A DNA stretch of 36,778 bases from Streptomyces sp. CB02400 (GTDB lineage: Bacteria > Actinomycetota > Actinomycetes > Streptomycetales > Streptomycetaceae), in assembly GCF_001905725.1 (NCBI RefSeq), contig NZ_LIWB01000014.1, positions 204,252 through 241,029 of the forward strand. The letters are read 5' to 3'. Below, piece after piece: positions 10,563 to 18,291 of the stretch. Position 1 is the first letter of the stretch. The number at the start of each line of letters is the position of its first letter. The notes under the pieces were generated by a model. It did not search any database. It had not been told where the DNA came from and worked only from the letters and a program-made list of their open reading frames with translations. Made by a program: the position numbers and the translations under genes.

Positions 10563-10930
10563 CCGGTGGGGCTCTCGCGCGTCGGCAGCCGGTGATAGTA
10601 GTCACCGACCGCGGTGAGATAGGCGGGATCCATGGTCTCGCTGTCGGTGCGGAACGGGGGCGCCGCCTTCACCTCGGCCCTGGTGCAGGCCAACGTCACC
10701 TGGCGTTCCCCGGCGTGGACGGCCGCGACGACGCCGACCGGCACCAGGAGGCTGCGGCCGAACACCCACACCCCGGTGTCGACGACGAGGTGCCGCATGC
10801 CGTGGTGGTCGGCCTGCCGGTCCACATGGCCGATGGTGCCGTCGCTCGCGACGACGGTGTAGTCCGTGAGGTCCTGCCCCTGGACCTGGTCCAGGTCCGG
10901 CGCGTACGACCAGATGCTGTCGATGGGCAC
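10559..10930 (-). CDS. PRC-barrel domain protein
   Basis: 123-residue protein with a PRC-barrel-like N-terminal segment (about residues 18-80): QGQDLTDYTVVASDGTIGHVD, RHLVVDTGVWVFGRSLLVPVG, and a following VVAAVHAGERQVTLACT beta segment. PRC-barrels occur in RimM and photosynthetic reaction centres; streptomycete stand-alone versions are often stress-induced and of unknown function. Start is GTG 10930, with GGAGGCAAGGAG immediately upstream. It leads a two-gene minus-strand operon with the overlapping ATPase gene. Two SigB-type promoter matches at 10992-11016 and 11084-11108 face it, implying general stress control. Confidence 0.87.
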   Translation of the reverse strand: MPIDSIWSYAPDLDQVQGQDLTDYTVVASDGTIGHVDRQADHHGMRHLVVDTGVWVFGRSLLVPVGVVAAVHAGERQVTLACTRAEVKAAPPFRTDSETMDPAYLTAVGDYYHRLPTRESPTG

Positions 10931-10991
10931 TGCTCCTTGCCTCCCCGATGACGACGGATCCCCTGGGCGTCACCCAGCTCCACAGCAGCAA

Positions 10992-11016
10992 ATACCCGTC
11001 AGGGGCGCGCGCATTC
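10992..11016 (-). promoter_or_regulatory. SigB-type promoter match, proximal, PRC-barrel operon
   Basis: Minus strand: GAAT, 15 bases, GGGTAT. This is a full match to the pattern GNNT-N14-16-GGGTAT/C reported for streptomycete SigB-type promoters. The -10-like hexamer ends 61 nt before the GTG start, a normal leader length. Confidence 0.65.
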
Positions 11017-11083
11017 GAAAGGCGTGGACCAAAACCGCACGCCGGTGCGACGGGACTTCGCAGGCCGCGGAAAATCCGGCTGA

Positions 11084-11108
11084 GTACCCCTCATGAGCCG
11101 ATGTATGC
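11084..11108 (-). promoter_or_regulatory. SigB-type promoter match, distal, PRC-barrel operon
   Basis: Minus strand: GCAT, 15 bases, GGGTAC. A second full match, 92 bp upstream of the proximal one and in the same direction. The same GCAT-N15-GGGTAC form recurs at 17701-17725 before the STAS gene, which strengthens both. Confidence 0.55.
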
Positions 11109-11156
11109 GTGCGGCCCCGAATTTTCGCGGATCGGTTCCCCCGGTGGTGCGACGCT

Positions 11157-11186
11157 TTGTTCCGCACCCGCGACCTGGGTTAGCCT
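11157..11186 (+). promoter_or_regulatory. Vegetative-type promoter match for the hybrid kinase
   Basis: TTGTTC (11157-11162), 18 bases, TAGCCT (11181-11186), resembling the streptomycete HrdB consensus TTGACN-N16-18-TAGNNT. It would give a leader of about 68 nt before the kinase ATG at 11262. Confidence 0.45.
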
Positions 11187-11261
11187 TCGGCGTATTTTCT
11201 CATCGCGCACATCCGTGAACTGCGGAAACGCGCACTGACTCTGGCCGGAACGAGGGTGCGC

Positions 11262-14200
11262 ATGACCAGCAAGAGCACCGAGGGGACCGAGGCGACGCCG
11301 GGGGACCAGGAGCTGAGGCGGCTCCTGGCGGGGCTGACGGCCGTACGGGACGGGGACTTCGGCACCCGGCTGCCGGACGACGCGGACGGCCTCATGGGGG
11401 ACATCGCCAAGGTCTTCAACGGGATGGTGGACCAGCTCTCGGTGTTCACCTCCGAGGTGACTCGGGTGGCCCGCGAGGTCGGCACCGAGGGGGCGCTGGG
11501 CGGCCAGGCGCAGGTGCCGGGGGTCTCGGGCACCTGGGCCGACCTGACGGACTCGGTGAACGCGATGGCGGGCAACCTCACCGCGCAGGTCCGCAACGTC
11601 GCCCAGGTGACGACGGCGGTCGCCAAGGGCGACCTGTCGCAGAAGATCACCGTGGACGCCCGCGGCGAGATCCTCGAACTCAAGAACACCATCAACACGA
11701 TGGTCGACCAGCTCTCCGCCTTCGCCGACGAGGTCACCCGCGTCGCCCGCGAGGTCGGCACCGAGGGCCGCCTCGGCGGACAGGCCGATGTGCAGGGCGT
11801 GAAGGGCACCTGGCGCGATCTCACCCACTCGGTGAACTTCATGGCCGGCAACCTCACCGGCCAGGTCCGCAACATCGCGCTGGTGGCGACGGCGGTCGCC
11901 AAGGGCGACCTGTCGCAGAAGATCACCGTGGACGCCCGCGGCGAGATCCTCGAACTCAAGAACACCATCAACACGATGGTCGACCAGCTCTCCGCCTTCG
12001 CCGACGAGGTCACCCGCGTCGCCCGGGAAGTCGGCACCGAGGGCCGCCTCGGCGGACAGGCGCAGGTGCGCGGTGTGTCGGGCACCTGGAAGGACCTCAC
12101 CGACAACGTCAACGTGATGGCGTCCAACCTGACCGGTCAGGTCCGCTCCATCGCCCAGGTCGCCTCCGCGGTGGGCCGGGGCGATCTGTCGCAGCGGATC
12201 AGGGTCGAGGCGGCCGGTGAGGTCGCCGCGCTGGCCGACGTCATCAACACCATGGTCGACACGCTGTCGGCCTTCGCCGACGAGGTCACCCGCGTCGCCC
12301 GCGAGGTCGGCACCGAGGGCCGCCTCGGCGGCCAGGCGCACGTGCCCCATGTCGCGGGCACCTGGCGGGACCTCACCGACAACGTCAACTCCATGGCCAA
12401 CAACCTCACCGGCCAGGTCCGCAACATCGCGCTGGTGACGACCGCCGTGGCCCGGGGCGACCTGTCGAAGAAGATCGACGTCGACGCGCGCGGCGAGATC
12501 CTGGAGCTGAAGACGACCATCAACACGATGGTCGACCAGCTCTCCGCCTTCGCCCAGGAGGTCACCCGCGTCGCCCGCGAGGTCGGCACCGAGGGCCGCC
12601 TCGGCGGGCAGGCGGAGGTCGAGGGCGTCTCCGGGACCTGGAAGCGGCTCACGGAGAACGTCAACGAGCTGGCGGGCAACCTCACCCGGCAGGTCCGCGC
12701 GATCGCCGAGGTGACGAGCGCGGTCGCCGAGGGCGACCTGACCCGCTCCGTCAACGTGGAGGCCTCCGGTGAGGTCGCCGAGCTCAAGGACAACATCAAC
12801 TCGATGGTGGAGTCCCTGCGCGAGACCACCCGGGCCAACCAGGACCAGGACTGGCTCAAGACCAACCTCGCCCGGGTCTCCGGCCTGATGCAGGGCCACC
12901 GCGACCTGTCGGTGGTCGCCGAGCTGATCATGGACGAGCTGGTGCCGCTGGTGTCGGCCCAGTACGGCGCCTTCTATCTCGTGGAGGACGGCGACGGCGG
13001 CCCCGAGCTGCGGCTCGTCGGCTCCTACGGCTACCCCGACGACGACGGCCGGCCCGCCCGGATCGCGTTCGGCCGCACCCTGGTCGGCCAGGCCGCGCGC
13101 AGCCGCCGCACCATCACGGTGGACGAGCTGCCGCCGGACTACGTCACCATCTCCTCCGGGCTGGGGCAGGTGGTGCCGACCACGCTGGTGCTGCTGCCCA
13201 TCGTGGTCGAGGGCCAGGTCCTCGGCGTGATCGAGCTGGCGTCGGTGACCCCGTTCACCCAGATCCACCAGGACTTCCTGGCCCAGCTGATGGAGACCAT
13301 CGGCGTCAACGTCAACACCATCGTGGCCAACGCCCGGACCGACGAGCTGCTCGTCGAGTCGCAGCGGCTCACCGCCGAACTGCAGGAGCGCTCGGCTGAG
13401 TTGCAGACCCAGCAGGAGGAACTCCAGCACTCCAACGCGGAACTGGAGGACAAGGCCGCGCTGCTCGCGGAGCAGAACCGGGACATCGAGGCGAAGAACC
13501 TCCAGATCGAGCAGGCCCGGCAGGAGCTGGAGGCGCGGGCCCAGCAGCTTTCGCTGGCCTCGAAGTACAAGTCGGAGTTCCTGGCGAACATGAGCCACGA
13601 GCTGCGCACCCCGCTCAACAGCCTGCTGATCCTGGCCCAGTTGCTCGCGCAGAACCCCTCGCGCAACCTCAGCCCGAAGCAGGTCGAGTACGCGCAGATC
13701 ATCCACTCGGCCGGCTCGGACCTGCTGCAGCTGATCAACGACATCCTCGATCTGTCCAAGGTCGAGGCCGGGAAGATGGACGTCAGCCCCGAGCGGGTGG
13801 AGCTGCGCCGGCTCATCGAGTACGTCGAGGCCACCTTCCGGCCGATGACGATGCAGAAGAGCCTGGACTTCACCGTGACGACGGCGCCGGGCGCGCCGGC
13901 CGACCTGCTCACCGACGACTCGCGGCTGCGGCAGGTGCTGCGCAACCTGCTGTCCAACGCGGTCAAGTTCACCGAGCGGGGCGGCGTGGAGCTGCGGATC
14001 GAGCCCGCGCCGGACGACGAGGTGCCGAGCGGTGTACTGCGGGGCGGGTCCGTGGTGGCCTTCCGGGTACAGGACACCGGTGTGGGCATTCCCGAGCAGC
14101 ACCTGGAGGCGATCTTCGGCGCCTTCCAGCAGGCGGACGGCACGACGAGCCGCAAGTACGGCGGCACCGGGCTCGGTCTGTCCATCACCCGGGAGATCGC

Positions 14201-15260
14201 GCATCTGCTGGGCGGCGCGGTGACGGTGGACAGCGTCGCGGGCCAGGGCAGCACGTTCACCCTGTTCCTGCCCGTGGCCCGGCCGGACTTCGAGGAGCTG
14301 CTGCGGCCCGTCGTGGTCCCGGACGGGGAGCGGGGCGAGGCCCTGCCGAAGGTGCCGGCCCAACAACCGGCGGCGATCGAGGCGGGGCCGGCGTCCGGCC
14401 GGCGTCCGCGGCGGCTGCTCGTCGTGGAGGAGCGGCCCCGGGGTCTGCTGACCCTGGTCGCGGAGAGCGTGGTCCAGGACGTCGCGCACGGCGACGGCAC
14501 CTCCCGGCCGTCGGTCGACATCCTCACCGCCGTCGGCGCCCAGGAGGCGGCCGGCGCGCTGGCCGCCGATCCCTGCCACTGCGTGGTGCTGGAGCTCGGC
14601 ATGGACCAGGAGGAGGTCACCCGGTTCCTGGAGGCGCTGCGGGGCGACGCCGCCCTGGCCAGCGTGCCGGTGCTGGTGCACAGCGGCCACCGGGCCGACG
14701 CGGCGGTGGAGGAGGACCTGCGGTCCCGCGCCGAGGGCACCGCGCTGGAGTTCCTGTCCAGCCTCGACGAGCTGCGCGAACGCATCGCCCTGCACCTCGC
14801 CGCGGAGGAGCCCGGCGACGTGCTGTCGCTGGTGCGGCCCGACGAGCCGCAGCGGCCGGCGCCGCAGACCGTCGTGGACGGCGCGTTCTCCGGCCGTACC
14901 GTCCTCGTCGTCGACGACGACGCGCGCAACCTCTTCGCGCTCAGCGGGATCCTGGAGCTGCACGGCTTCCGGGTGCTGCACGCGGAGAACGGCCGCAAGG
15001 GCATCGAGAGACTGGTGAACAACCCGGACGTGGCGCTCGTGCTGATGGACGTGATGATGCCGGAGCTGGACGGCTACGCCGCCACGGCCGAGATCCGCGC
15101 CATGCCGCAGTACGCCGAGCTGCCCATCATCGCCGTCACCGCGAAGGCGATGCCCGGGGACCGGGAGAAGAGCCTCGCCTCGGGGGCCAGCGACTACGTC
15201 ACCAAACCGGTCGACACCCAGGACCTGATCGCCTGCGTCCGCCGCTGGCTGCCCGCATGA
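11262..15260 (+). CDS. Soluble poly-HAMP hybrid histidine kinase (Nik1/OsaA-like)
   Basis: 1332 residues with no membrane span. Residues about 18-525 are tandem HAMP units in a 92-residue repeat, with alternating GDLSQKI-type and EVTRVAREVGTEGRLGGQA-type halves, followed by GTWKDLTDNVN linkers. This is the signature of fungal group III (Nik1/Os-1) kinases and of streptomycete OsaA. Then come a GAF domain (about 545-690), a coiled coil (about 695-765), HisKA with FLANMSHELRTPLNSLL (His779), HATPase (LRNLLSNAVKFTERG; DTGVGIPE; GGTGLGLSI), a degenerate receiver (about 1045-1190, Glu1111 at the acceptor position) and a canonical receiver (VLVVDDDARN; LMDVMMPELDG, Asp1263; YVTKPVD). ATG 11262 follows GAGGG (11252-11256). 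The stop overlaps the phosphatase start (ATGA), suggesting the pair acts together. Family members sense osmotic stress; the ligand here is unknown. Confidence 0.92.
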   Translation: MTSKSTEGTEATPGDQELRRLLAGLTAVRDGDFGTRLPDDADGLMGDIAKVFNGMVDQLSVFTSEVTRVAREVGTEGALGGQAQVPGVSGTWADLTDSVNAMAGNLTAQVRNVAQVTTAVAKGDLSQKITVDARGEILELKNTINTMVDQLSAFADEVTRVAREVGTEGRLGGQADVQGVKGTWRDLTHSVNFMAGNLTGQVRNIALVATAVAKGDLSQKITVDARGEILELKNTINTMVDQLSAFADEVTRVAREVGTEGRLGGQAQVRGVSGTWKDLTDNVNVMASNLTGQVRSIAQVASAVGRGDLSQRIRVEAAGEVAALADVINTMVDTLSAFADEVTRVAREVGTEGRLGGQAHVPHVAGTWRDLTDNVNSMANNLTGQVRNIALVTTAVARGDLSKKIDVDARGEILELKTTINTMVDQLSAFAQEVTRVAREVGTEGRLGGQAEVEGVSGTWKRLTENVNELAGNLTRQVRAIAEVTSAVAEGDLTRSVNVEASGEVAELKDNINSMVESLRETTRANQDQDWLKTNLARVSGLMQGHRDLSVVAELIMDELVPLVSAQYGAFYLVEDGDGGPELRLVGSYGYPDDDGRPARIAFGRTLVGQAARSRRTITVDELPPDYVTISSGLGQVVPTTLVLLPIVVEGQVLGVIELASVTPFTQIHQDFLAQLMETIGVNVNTIVANARTDELLVESQRLTAELQERSAELQTQQEELQHSNAELEDKAALLAEQNRDIEAKNLQIEQARQELEARAQQLSLASKYKSEFLANMSHELRTPLNSLLILAQLLAQNPSRNLSPKQVEYAQIIHSAGSDLLQLINDILDLSKVEAGKMDVSPERVELRRLIEYVEATFRPMTMQKSLDFTVTTAPGAPADLLTDDSRLRQVLRNLLSNAVKFTERGGVELRIEPAPDDEVPSGVLRGGSVVAFRVQDTGVGIPEQHLEAIFGAFQQADGTTSRKYGGTGLGLSITREIAHLLGGAVTVDSVAGQGSTFTLFLPVARPDFEELLRPVVVPDGERGEALPKVPAQQPAAIEAGPASGRRPRRLLVVEERPRGLLTLVAESVVQDVAHGDGTSRPSVDILTAVGAQEAAGALAADPCHCVVLELGMDQEEVTRFLEALRGDAALASVPVLVHSGHRADAAVEEDLRSRAEGTALEFLSSLDELRERIALHLAAEEPGDVLSLVRPDEPQRPAPQTVVDGAFSGRTVLVVDDDARNLFALSGILELHGFRVLHAENGRKGIERLVNNPDVALVLMDVMMPELDGYAATAEIRAMPQYAELPIIAVTAKAMPGDREKSLASGASDYVTKPVDTQDLIACVRRWLPA
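11611..12061 (+). repeat. Near-identical 175-bp direct repeat inside the HAMP coding region
   Basis: Bases 11611-11785 recur at 11887-12061, offset 276 bp (92 codons), with two mismatches. The first 139 bp are identical, even at silent positions. The other HAMP units match less well in DNA. This suggests recent duplication or gene conversion between units and could cause slippage or misassembly. Confidence 0.9.
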
Positions 15261-17668
15261 GCCCCGGGGAGCAGCCGGGCGAGCGGTTCGGCACGTCCCG
15301 GCTCGAACGGCCGTCGGCCGGACCCGCCGGGGTGTCCGCGGACTCGCCCGTGGGCAGGCTGGCGGCCACCGTGGACCGGCTCAGCCGGGAGGTGCGGGCC
15401 GCGCAGGCCGAGGCCGAGGGCCGGGCGCTGATCGAACTCGCCAAGGGCATCCTCGTCGAGCGCCTGGGGTGCGGTCCCTCACAGGCCGCCCGCCAGCTCG
15501 CCGAGCTGACCGAGCAGGCCGGGACGACCCAGCTGGAGTTCGCGGTCGAGGTCATCAACCAGGCCGCCCGGGACCGGATGTCCGAGGTGACGGACGCCTT
15601 CCTGGCCGCCACCCGGGCCACCGAGGAGGCGGGGCAGGACCTCGCCGCCGTACGGCTGCGCGCGGCCGAGAGCGGGGTGCTGGCGGCGGACGACACCCAG
15701 GCCGTGGCCGAGTCCCTGCTGGCGCAGGCGCTGCGTCCGCTGGGCGCGGTGGCGGTGGCGATCTGGGCGGTCGGCGCCGACGGATCGCTCACCCTGGCGG
15801 GCAGCGCCGGGTTCTCCCCCGCGGAGGCGGCGCGCTGGTACTACGTGCCTCCGGACGTGGCGACGGTCGCCCGGTGCGGCCTCGCGGAGCGCGACGGCCT
15901 GTGGATCACGTCGCTGGCCGAGAGGGGCCTGCCCAGTGTCGGCCGGCACCATCACCCGGACGGCGGCAGGGCGGCCGTACCCGCCGGTACGGGGGGCCGT
16001 GTGTACGGCGTGCTGGAGATCGTCTGGCCGGCTCCGCTGCCCGAGCAGCCACCGCAGATCGTGCGTCAGGTGGAGGCCCTGGCGGAGCTGTGCGCGCACA
16101 CCCTGGAGACGTACACGGCGCCGGGCGGCCCGGACCGGCAGCCCCGGACGCTGCCGGACGCCGCGGAACTGATGGAGCTGGCTGACGGGCTGTACGACCC
16201 GGCCCTCGTCCTGGTGCCGCAGCTGGACATCTCCGGGAATCTGGTGGATTTCCGCATCCAGCACGTCAACAGCCGTTTCCTGGACCCGGCGGGCCGGCCG
16301 CGTGCCATGGTCAGCGGCGCGCTGCTCCTGGAGGCGTATCCGATGGCCGCCGGGGACAGCGAGCTGTTCCAGCGGATCGAGCGGGTGTACGCCACGGGGG
16401 AGCCGTTCCGTGCCCGGCGCATGAACCTGACCGCCCTCGTCGACCAGGTGCCGCTGTCCGCGGTCGCGGACATCAGTGTCAGCCGGCACGGCTCCGGCAT
16501 CCTGTTCATCTGGCGGATCGAGGACGAGACGGCCCGCCTGGCGAGCCTGCTCCAGCACGCCCAGCGGCTCGGCCGGATCGGCGGGTTCGAGGAGAACCTG
16601 CTGACCGGGGAGATCACCTGGAACGGGCAGCTCTTCGACCTGTACGGACGTCCGCAGTCCAGCCTGCCGGTGCCGCTGGAGGAGCTGCCGGCGCACGCCC
16701 ACCCGGACGACGCCGTCACCATCGGCCGCTTCCTGCGCACGCTGCTGCACCACCGGCGCCCGGCGTCGGCCGCCTTCCGGCTGCAACGCCCCGACGGGGT
16801 GACCCGGCACATCCGGGTCGTCGCCGAGCCGGTCCTGGACACCGACGGCCGGCTGCTCACCACCCGCGGCGCCTACCAGGACATCTCCGCCCAGCACTGG
16901 ACCGAGGTGGCGCTGGCGGCCACCCGCGACCAGCTCGCGCACACCGAGCAGCACGCCAGCGAACGCGACCGGCTGGCGCTGCAGTTGCAGCGCGCCATCA
17001 TGCCGCCCACCCAGGCGCCGCTCCAGGTGCCCGACCTCGACGTGGCCGTCCGCTACCGGCCCGCGGAGGCCGAGCAGCTGGTGGGCGGCGACTGGTACGA
17101 CGCCGTGGTGCTGCCGTCCGGGCTGGTGCTGCTGTGCGTGGGCGACGTCGCAGGGCACGGCATAGAGGCGGCGACCAGCATGGTCGTCCTGCGCAACGCG
17201 CTGCGCGGCCTCGCCGTCACCGGGGCGGGCCCCGGACAGCTGCTGTCCTGGCTGAACATCGTGACGCACCATCTGACGGGCGGCGTCAGCGCCACCGCCG
17301 TGTGCGGCCTGTACGACCCGGACTCGCGCACGCTGCGGTGGGCCCGGGCCGGTCATCTGCCGCCGGTGCTGGTGCGTGGCTCCGAGGCCGCTCCGCTGCC
17401 GCTGGTGCGCGGCATGCTGCTCGGTGCCGTACCGGAGGCGGCGTACGAGGAGTCGGAGGTGCGGCTGGCCGCCGAGGACAACCTGCTGATGTACACGGAC
17501 GGTCTGATCGAGCGCCGGGACCGCACGGTGGAGGAGTCGCTGACCCATCTGCTCACCACCGCCGCCACCGCCCCGGGCACGCTCGACCAGCGGCTGGACC
17601 GGCTGCTCACGTACAGCAGGTCGGACACGGACGACGACACATGCATCGTCGGCATCCGGGTCGGCTGA
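15257..17668 (+). CDS. ANTAR-GAF-PAS-SpoIIE protein phosphatase
   Basis: 803-residue multidomain regulator. N-terminal ANTAR-like segment (about 47-105: RALIELAKGILVERLGCGPSQ, then ARQLAELTEQAGTTQLEFAVEVI), a GAF-like region (about 120-285), two PAS-like regions (about 305-435 and 440-555; the second contains RLGRIGGFEENLLTGEITWN), a short helix and a C-terminal PP2C/SpoIIE phosphatase (about 570-803) with the metal-binding motifs GGDWYDAV, GDVAGHGIEA, YTDGLIERR and DDDTCIVG. SpoIIE/RsbU-type phosphatases dephosphorylate STAS antagonists and so free a sigma factor. The likely substrate is the STAS protein encoded immediately downstream. The ATG overlaps the kinase stop (15257-15260). ANTAR domains normally bind RNA; here one may instead signal or bind partners. 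Confidence 0.9.
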   Translation: MSPGEQPGERFGTSRLERPSAGPAGVSADSPVGRLAATVDRLSREVRAAQAEAEGRALIELAKGILVERLGCGPSQAARQLAELTEQAGTTQLEFAVEVINQAARDRMSEVTDAFLAATRATEEAGQDLAAVRLRAAESGVLAADDTQAVAESLLAQALRPLGAVAVAIWAVGADGSLTLAGSAGFSPAEAARWYYVPPDVATVARCGLAERDGLWITSLAERGLPSVGRHHHPDGGRAAVPAGTGGRVYGVLEIVWPAPLPEQPPQIVRQVEALAELCAHTLETYTAPGGPDRQPRTLPDAAELMELADGLYDPALVLVPQLDISGNLVDFRIQHVNSRFLDPAGRPRAMVSGALLLEAYPMAAGDSELFQRIERVYATGEPFRARRMNLTALVDQVPLSAVADISVSRHGSGILFIWRIEDETARLASLLQHAQRLGRIGGFEENLLTGEITWNGQLFDLYGRPQSSLPVPLEELPAHAHPDDAVTIGRFLRTLLHHRRPASAAFRLQRPDGVTRHIRVVAEPVLDTDGRLLTTRGAYQDISAQHWTEVALAATRDQLAHTEQHASERDRLALQLQRAIMPPTQAPLQVPDLDVAVRYRPAEAEQLVGGDWYDAVVLPSGLVLLCVGDVAGHGIEAATSMVVLRNALRGLAVTGAGPGQLLSWLNIVTHHLTGGVSATAVCGLYDPDSRTLRWARAGHLPPVLVRGSEAAPLPLVRGMLLGAVPEAAYEESEVRLAAEDNLLMYTDGLIERRDRTVEESLTHLLTTAATAPGTLDQRLDRLLTYSRSDTDDDTCIVGIRVG

Positions 17669-17676
17669 GGAGGGAG

Positions 17677-17701
17677 CCTCGGCCGGCCGGGCGGGCCGAG
17701 G
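17677..17701 (+). terminator. GC-rich hairpin after the SpoIIE phosphatase gene
   Basis: CCTCGGCC, 9-base loop, GGCCGAGG: a perfect 8-bp stem starting 9 nt after the stop codon, without a U-tract, as is common in streptomycetes. Its last base is the first base of the SigB-type promoter match for the next gene. Confidence 0.5.
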
Positions 17702-17725
17702 CATGACCGGGCGATTCGGGGGTAC
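17701..17725 (+). promoter_or_regulatory. SigB-type promoter match for the STAS gene
   Basis: GCAT (17701-17704), 15 bases, GGGTAC (17720-17725). Full match to GNNT-N14-16-GGGTAT/C and the same form as the site at 11084-11108. The predicted leader to GTG 17772 is about 40 nt. It implies that an RsbV-like protein is induced by the sigma factor it helps to release. Confidence 0.6.
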
Positions 17726-17771
17726 GCGCGGCTGCGCGACGAAGAGCTTGATCACCTTGTTGGAGGTATTC

Positions 17772-18164
17772 GTGCCCATTGCCCAGGACCCGTTGTCCGT
17801 CGAGGTGACCCTGCCGCGTGAGGACGTGGCGCTGCTCACGGTGGAGGGGTACTTGGACGTCGACACGGCGACCGAGTTCCAGCACCACCTGGCGAACCAG
17901 CTGCATCACGGCCGCCGGCACTTCCTGCTCGACCTGTCGGCGGTCCCCTTCATGGACTCGTCCGGCATGAACATCATCCTCCGGGTCTATCAGGAGGCCC
18001 GTGAGCTGCCGGGGAGCGTGCACATCATCTCCCCCACCTCCGCGGTGCGCCGCATCCTGGACCTGACGGGGGTGAGCATCACCGTGCCCGTCTCGGAGAG
18101 CGTCGACGAGGCGCTGGAGCGCGTGGACGGGCTGCCCGGGGCCCCGGCCGAACCGGAGGCCTGA
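17772..18164 (+). CDS. STAS-domain anti-sigma factor antagonist (RsbV-like)
   Basis: 130-residue STAS protein. Core: VALLTVEGYLDVDTATEFQ, then FLLDLSAVPFMDSSGMNIIL, where Ser63 of MDSSG aligns with the phosphorylated serine of SpoIIAA/RsbV, and a C-terminal LDLTGVSITVPV segment. In partner switching the unphosphorylated form binds an RsbW-like kinase and releases the sigma factor. GTG 17772 is chosen because GGAGG (17762-17766) sits 5 nt upstream; a longer frame from ATG 17703 would run across the promoter match. It lies between the SpoIIE phosphatase and the rsbR operon, so it is a likely substrate of both phosphatases and RsbW-like kinases. Confidence 0.9.
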   Translation: MPIAQDPLSVEVTLPREDVALLTVEGYLDVDTATEFQHHLANQLHHGRRHFLLDLSAVPFMDSSGMNIILRVYQEARELPGSVHIISPTSAVRRILDLTGVSITVPVSESVDEALERVDGLPGAPAEPEA

Positions 18165-18207
18165 GCGCGGTCCGCACGCTCCGGCGCCCACGGCGCCCGA
18201 GCGTGGT

Positions 18208-18213
18208 TAGAGT
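18208..18213 (+). promoter_or_regulatory. Possible -10 element of the rsbR operon
   Basis: TAGAGT, 78 nt before the rsbR start, fits the TAGNNT -10 element of vegetative streptomycete promoters. No good -35 is visible at 16-18 bp. No SigB-type box was seen in this gap. Confidence 0.3.
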
Positions 18214-18291
18214 GGCCATCCGGCCAAGGTCACATCACTGCCCCGCCGTTCGGGCGCGGTGCGACGCAACGACGACGAGGAGAACAAACAG

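Larger units (their letters stand above)
10931..11261. other. Divergent regulatory region between PRC-barrel and hybrid kinase genes
   Basis: 331-bp divergent intergenic region. It holds two SigB-type promoter matches facing left and one vegetative-type promoter match facing right, described separately. It also has a locally lower GC content than its surroundings (for example around 11071-11075 and 11119-11125). No gene is supported here. Confidence 0.6.

Noticed and set aside
11091..14981. Minus-strand open frame of about 1300 codons opposite the hybrid kinase
   Set aside because: It mirrors the HAMP repeats as low-complexity LGADLAGDAGDL sequence; an antisense shadow of a well-supported gene.
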